Shown piece by piece: positions 60,118 through 64,000 of a stretch of DNA of 64,000 nt. Under the pieces are notes generated by a model. It did no database searches. It was not told where the DNA came from and worked only from the letters and a program-made list of their open reading frames with translations. Both the position numbers and the translations under genes were made by a program. Every line of letters starts with the position of its first letter. Position 1 is the stretch's first letter. This DNA comes from Aureispira sp. CCB-E (GTDB taxonomy: Bacteria > Bacteroidota > Bacteroidia > Chitinophagales > Saprospiraceae), in assembly GCF_031326345.1 (NCBI RefSeq), contig NZ_CP133671.1, positions 4,960,001 through 5,024,000 on the forward strand. The letters run 5' to 3'.

Positions 60118-61416
60118 CTATGACTTATTTTTTGTTTTTTGAGTATTGGTTTTAGTAGATTTAGAGCTACTTTTTTTTCGGTTATTGTTGGATTTTTTAG
60201 TGGTCTGATGCCCTTTCTTCTTGTAATGCTTTTTATTACCTCCTTTTCGATTTCTTCCTCCTCCCCTAACTTTATATTCTGGCGCTTCTCCTAGTTCTTT
60301 TGGCAATGGAATTTGAGGTATTTTACTTTCAATCAATTTTTCTATTCTTGCAAATTTGTACATATCGTCTGGATTGACCAATGTCAATGCGACACCTGTC
60401 GTAGAAGCACGTGCTGTTCTCCCCACACGATGCACGTAATCAGCAGCATCTCCAGGCACATCGTAATTGATCACCAAATTAATATCTTTGATATCGACTC
60501 CTCTACTCAAAATATCTGTAGCTACTAAAATTCGTATCGATTTCTGCTTGAACTCCAAGAGTACTTTTTCACGTTCATCTTGGTCTAAATCGGAAGAGAT
60601 ACCTGCCACCGAGTACCCTTCTTTGCGCAGCGATCGCACAATATCAAATACTTTCCTTTTAGTAGATGTAAAAATCAGGATGCGTTCATAATTAGGTTTA
60701 TCAGAAATTAAGCTATGAATCAAGGGTGTTTTTTGATTATCATAAGCTAAATAGACGGCTTGTAGCACGCCTTCTGCTGGCTTATCTAAAGCAATGTTAA
60801 TTGTTTTGGGTTGGGTTAAAATTTGATTGGCTAAAGTTCTTATTTTGGGTGCCATGGTAGCACTAAACATCAAGTTTTGACGTTTTTTAGGTAAATAAGA
60901 AATGATCTTTTGGATATCATCTAAAAATCCCATATCCAACATTCGATCAGCCTCATCTAAAATTAAATGCTGTATATTATCAAACTTAACGTAACCCAAA
61001 TTTAGGTGTGAAATAAGTTTACCAGGAGTAGCAACAATAATATTACTTCCTTGTGTCAACGCACGTTTTTGTTGTGCAAAATCATCTCCTCCACTACCGC
61101 CATAAACAGCAATCGAACTTACTCCCACAAAATAGGCAAATCCTTGTACCTGTTTTTCAATTTGAATCGCCAATTCACGAGTTGGACAGATGACTAATGT
61201 ATTGGTATGTGCCGTAGGGTTTTCAGCTAACTTATTCAAGATTGGTAAAATAAAAGCTGCCGTTTTTCCAGTTCCTGTTTGAGCACAAGCAATCAAATCT
61301 TGTCCTTCTAATATCAATGGGATAGCTTGTTCTTGAATTGGTGTTGCCTCCACGAATCCCATATAATCCAACGCATCTAATAGATCATAATCTAACTCTA
61401 ATTCCTCAAATGTCAT
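60118..61416 (-). CDS. DEAD-box ATP-dependent RNA helicase (RhlE-like)
   Basis: 432 residues. Q-motif TFEELELDYDLLDALDYMGF then TPIQEQAIP, motif I AQTGTGKTA near 45, Ia PTRELAIQ, motif II DEAD near 152, motif III SAT near 184, motif IV-V IFTSTKRK and ATDILSRGVDI, motif VI HRVGRTAR near 340. The last ~60 residues are a Lys/Asn/Ser/Thr-rich RNA-binding tail (RGGGRNRKGGNKKHYKKKG). It unwinds RNA in ribosome assembly or cold adaptation. In an operon with ywbE. Confidence 0.94.
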   Translation of the reverse strand: MTFEELELDYDLLDALDYMGFVEATPIQEQAIPLILEGQDLIACAQTGTGKTAAFILPILNKLAENPTAHTNTLVICPTRELAIQIEKQVQGFAYFVGVSSIAVYGGSGGDDFAQQKRALTQGSNIIVATPGKLISHLNLGYVKFDNIQHLILDEADRMLDMGFLDDIQKIISYLPKKRQNLMFSATMAPKIRTLANQILTQPKTINIALDKPAEGVLQAVYLAYDNQKTPLIHSLISDKPNYERILIFTSTKRKVFDIVRSLRKEGYSVAGISSDLDQDEREKVLLEFKQKSIRILVATDILSRGVDIKDINLVINYDVPGDAADYVHRVGRTARASTTGVALTLVNPDDMYKFARIEKLIESKIPQIPLPKELGEAPEYKVRGGGRNRKGGNKKHYKKKGHQTTKKSNNNRKKSSSKSTKTNTQKTKNKS

Positions 61417-61508
61417 TTCTTATCAATATATAATATATGCAATTTTTTACGCCCGCGAGTGACGTTTTCTTTTTCTATCATTAGCTCACTTTAAAACATA
61501 CAAAATCA

Positions 61509-61630
61509 ATTACTCCGTTAATAACCAATACAATAAGCCTTCACAAAGCAAACAATAAGCAGTTAATTATCAAATTAACACACGATTTTTTTTATTTTTT
61601 GCTCAAACAGCTAAACTAACGGAGAATAAT
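61509..61630. repeat. Small AT-rich element with ATTACTCCGTTA / TAACGGAGAATAAT ends
   Basis: 122 bp with near-inverted termini (attactccgttaat at the left and ctaacggagaataat at the right; one extra A). The interior is AT-rich and has ttaattatcaaattaaca. The same terminal word occurs singly at other elements (12286, 21879, 27140, 51127, 56228). It lies in the 61417-61925 gap, which otherwise holds nothing recognisable. Confidence 0.6.
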
Positions 61631-61925
61631 GAACTCACGTAATATAGCAAGTAACTAAAAGAGTTACGATGAATAACACCATAGGTAATAAGTGAACTAT
61701 TACTATCAAAAGTAATATTTTTTTTTTAGAAAGTCTTAGTAAAGTAGCTTTCTATTATTTCTAGTCTATTTTTTGACAGATTTACAAGCCGTTAACATCA
61801 TTTGCTCTAATAATTGTCTCATTTTTAAGTTAATTTGAAAGTCTTGTCCTAAATAATTGCCTATCTTTAGTATGTACAGTATATCTAATGCCTCTTTAGT
61901 TCCTTTATTCCCCTTCTAAAAAGTT

Positions 61926-62654
61926 ATGAACTGGATCAAAAAAATAAAACAAATACGCTCCAATACACGCAAACGAAAGCAACAAGAAGCATTCTATCAA
62001 CAGTTTATAAAAAAAGGCGATTTGTGTTTTGATGTAGGTGCTAATGTAGGAAGTCGTACGCATACTTTTTCAACTTTGGGCGCAAAAGTAGTTGCCATAG
62101 AACCCACTCAAAATTGTTGTCAAATCCTAGAAAAAAAATTTGGTAATCATCCACTCGTTGACATACTTCCACTAGCTTTAGGTGCCCAAGCGGGAGAAGG
62201 CACGCTGCACTTAGCCAATTATCACGAAGTTTCAACACTTAGCACTTTGTTTATTGAGCAATATAGTCATCAAGAAAAGCATCCTATTGTATGGGACAAA
62301 ACAATAATAATTCCATTGTCAACCTTGGATCAACTTATTCAAAAATATGGATGCCCTCAATTTTGCAAAATTGATGTAGAAGGTTATGAAACAGAAGTGC
62401 TAAAAGGCTTGTCTCAACCGATTCCCTACCTTTCATTTGAATATAATAACCGTCTACAAAACAAGGCACTAGAATGTCTTAAAATTTTGTCTAAATTTTC
62501 TAATTTGGAATACAACTTCTCCCCTTATGAATCCATGCAACTATACTTAAAAAAGTGGCTGCCCCAAAACGATTTTTATCAATACATTCAAACATTACCT
62601 AAGCATATACTCACTGGAGATATTTATGTACATTGGAATCCAATAGAACGGTAA
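61926..62654 (+). CDS. FkbM-family methyltransferase
   Basis: 242 residues, no signal peptide; the N-terminus is basic. SAM motif LCFDVGANVGSRTHTFSTLGAKVVAIEPT near 37-65, then STLDQLIQKYGCPQFCKIDVEGYETEVLKGL near 138-168, the FkbM signature (KIDVEGYE). These enzymes O-methylate sugars or polyketides and often act in exopolysaccharide or lipid modification; the substrate here is unknown. Not clustered with glycan genes. Confidence 0.9.
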   Translation: MNWIKKIKQIRSNTRKRKQQEAFYQQFIKKGDLCFDVGANVGSRTHTFSTLGAKVVAIEPTQNCCQILEKKFGNHPLVDILPLALGAQAGEGTLHLANYHEVSTLSTLFIEQYSHQEKHPIVWDKTIIIPLSTLDQLIQKYGCPQFCKIDVEGYETEVLKGLSQPIPYLSFEYNNRLQNKALECLKILSKFSNLEYNFSPYESMQLYLKKWLPQNDFYQYIQTLPKHILTGDIYVHWNPIER

Positions 62655-62732
62655 ATTCATCAAAATATGATTCCCTATAGCCTCCTAGTAGACTGCCTAG
62701 CAATTATCTCATAATTTTTAACACCATACCAA

Positions 62733-63626
62733 CTATCGAATCACGCCAACTGGTATTTGATGTTTTTTGATACCGCTTGCTTGTACAAAGTGAATCTTTT
62801 GCTTCGGGAAAACAGCTTCTGCTCCCATATCAATCCACTTAGCTGCGCCACTTTCTGTTGTGTTGTGAATTACAACATTGGGGGATGAAACGACAGAAAA
62901 TGGCAGCCAATCTTCCAAATTTATTTTATCATCAACAACCAATCCCTTAATTGCCCAAAAAGGAACATACTCCCCCTCTTGGTAAGTTCCTAAGTCGTAA
63001 TTTCTAAATAACAACGAACTGCCTGCCTCAATATAAAAAGCTCGAAAGCTTTGCGCCTCTTTTCCATGGTAAATTAATTCAATTAGCTTGCTATTTGCAG
63101 AACCGTATTGCTTGACCAAAAAAGGAGGGCTAGCTTCTGGATTGGCATAAAACTGTCCATCACTAGGCATTGTTTTTTCACCCGAAACGGGCATTAGATA
63201 CCACATGGCATATTGATGATTATTTTTAATCATCAATTTCACTTTTTGACCTTGCACAGGCATTTTGGAAACCTCTTTTTCTATGATATTGTGATAAGAA
63301 ATAATAGAAGTACCTTCCATCTTATCTTCCAACTGAATAGTAGTCCCCCCACTATTGGCATTGACTTCGCCAGAAGTCTTTCCTTTATTACTTTGCACAA
63401 TACTCTCTTCCTCTGAATAAGCTGGTTTTTCAGTTGTTTCATCTGTTTTTAAATGCTCTGGTTCTTCTTCAACAGCATCTTCAACTTTAGGAGTAGTTTT
63501 AGGCAAAGCCCTCCCCTTGTTCTCTTGTTGTGGAATGGTCTCTTGTTTGAATGAATCTGACTGACTTGCACAAGACCACAATTGTACAATACATATTAAG
63601 CACAGACTAGGAATATATGATTTCAT
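62733..63626 (-). CDS. Lipoprotein of unknown function
   Basis: 297 residues from ATG 63626, where MKSYIPSLCLICIVQLWSC ends in the lipobox WSC; the in-frame ATG at 63659 adds eleven residues. Residues about 20-90 are Glu/Lys/Thr/Pro-rich and disordered. Residues about 110-290 look like a compact beta domain (VKLMIKNNHQYAMWYLMPVSGE, RAFYIEAGSSLLFRNYDLG). No family recognised. It follows the partial gene at the right edge by 33 bp and probably shares its transcript. Confidence 0.78.
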   Translation of the reverse strand: MKSYIPSLCLICIVQLWSCASQSDSFKQETIPQQENKGRALPKTTPKVEDAVEEEPEHLKTDETTEKPAYSEEESIVQSNKGKTSGEVNANSGGTTIQLEDKMEGTSIISYHNIIEKEVSKMPVQGQKVKLMIKNNHQYAMWYLMPVSGEKTMPSDGQFYANPEASPPFLVKQYGSANSKLIELIYHGKEAQSFRAFYIEAGSSLLFRNYDLGTYQEGEYVPFWAIKGLVVDDKINLEDWLPFSVVSSPNVVIHNTTESGAAKWIDMGAEAVFPKQKIHFVQASGIKKHQIPVGVIR

Positions 63627-63659
63627 AGTGGGGAACGTTAGTAAGAACGACTTCTTCAA

Positions 63660-64000
63660 TTAAAAAATAGGCGGAGGAAGATGTCTAGAAAATTCCCATC
63701 CACCTTTATCAGCAGCCTCTTTGATACTCCATGCCGTGTCAATCAAAGCAGCTTCTTCTGCTTCGTTTCGCCCTACAAATGGTGGTAAAACCAAAATAAA
63801 ATCTGCGGCCATTTTTAAGTTCATTGTTTCAATCAATTGCATTGCCTTTTGTACAGCATCTGCTATATCTTGGCAGTTTGCAATTGTAAAATCACCTTTG
63901 GATAACAGTCCTCCATTAGTAGTATGTACTCCTAATCGGACTTGAAAAGGTGGTTGAACTCCTGGTGGCATCAAAAATAAAATTGATTGAGCCGTTATGT
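63660..64000 (-). CDS. Partial protein of unknown function (5' end beyond the right edge)
   Basis: The frame is open to the window end: the codons before MMPPGV read I-T-A-Q-S-I-L-F-L, so the ATG at 63974 is probably not the true start. At least 113 residues. It is Ala-rich and has the pattern TIANCQDIADAVQKAMQLIET, ADFILVLPPFVGRNEAEEA and IDTAWSIKEAADKGGWEFSRH. No signal peptide is visible and I do not recognise the family. It precedes the lipoprotein gene by 33 bp. Confidence 0.7.
   Translation of the reverse strand, partial: ITAQSILFLMPPGVQPPFQVRLGVHTTNGGLLSKGDFTIANCQDIADAVQKAMQLIETMNLKMAADFILVLPPFVGRNEAEEAALIDTAWSIKEAADKGGWEFSRHLPPPIF

Overview
The window reads as chromosomal DNA of a Bacteroidota bacterium. 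The evidence is an AT-rich sequence, a type IX secretion component (PorT), a cargo protein with a C-terminal sorting domain, DUF5686/CarboxypepD_reg and DUF4856 proteins, a TonB-dependent receptor, a bacillithiol enzyme (BshB1), a lack of clear Shine-Dalgarno sequences, and promoter -7 boxes of the TAnnTTTG type. The wide AT-rich intergenic spaces and the giant WGR/propeller/TPR protein would fit a Saprospiria-type lineage (Saprospira/Aureispira), but that placement is a guess. No phage, plasmid, CRISPR or transposase gene was seen.

Layout. 1-4.5 kb: 5' part of smc, two paralogous secreted proteins, aspartate kinase. 5.4-9.5 kb: OmpA-like protein, two secreted proteins (one DUF4159), peptide deformylase. 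9.9-12.3 kb: DUF1905 protein, RluD-type pseudouridine synthase, FKBP lipoprotein. 12.3-15.7 kb: membrane protein, Crp/Fnr regulator, RlmD-type methyltransferase, GNAT protein with an in-frame stop before a coding-like tail. 16.1 kb: tRNA-Arg(TCT). 16.4-23.7 kb: a 1753-residue WGR-propeller-TPR protein divergent from a helical-repeat protein. 23.7-30.8 kb: ABC ATPase, methyltransferase, DUF1361 protein, amidohydrolase, kdsB, GT39-type glycosyltransferase. This block holds a fresh 998-bp tandem duplication that left broken copies of kdsB and the amidohydrolase. 31-37.5 kb: DUF5686 protein, AraC regulator, lipoprotein pair, porT, ubiE. 37.9-45.4 kb: engB, MATE exporter, PrsW protease, DUF4856 lipoprotein plus TonB-dependent receptor. 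45.4-58.4 kb (minus strand): GNAT-nitrilase fusion, methionine aminopeptidase, PepSY protein, envelope proteins, OsmC, BshB1, T9SS cargo, DUF4197, FolB with a Cys-rich tail, DPP-IV-type peptidase. 59-64 kb: unknown protein, YwbE, DEAD-box helicase, FkbM methyltransferase, lipoprotein, and a gene cut by the window edge.

Genes that plausibly work together: porT with the sorting-domain protein (type IX secretion); bshB1 with osmC (low-molecular-weight thiol and peroxide defence); def and map (N-terminal maturation, at separate sites); kdsB with the GT39 enzyme (outer-membrane glycolipid); rluD, rlmD, engB, the DEAD-box helicase and ywbE (ribosome and RNA maintenance); the DUF4856 lipoprotein with the receptor (outer-membrane uptake).

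The most striking non-genic content is a family of at least a dozen extragenic inverted-repeat elements. They have AGTTCGTTGA/TCAACGAACT ends and shared internal modules, and look like MITEs or a mosaic REP-like family. A second short terminal motif (ATTACTCCGTT/AACGGAGTAAT) recurs as well. These, the duplication, the GNAT stop codon and a three-hairpin region after the DUF4197 gene are the best leads. I found no clearly new multi-gene system.
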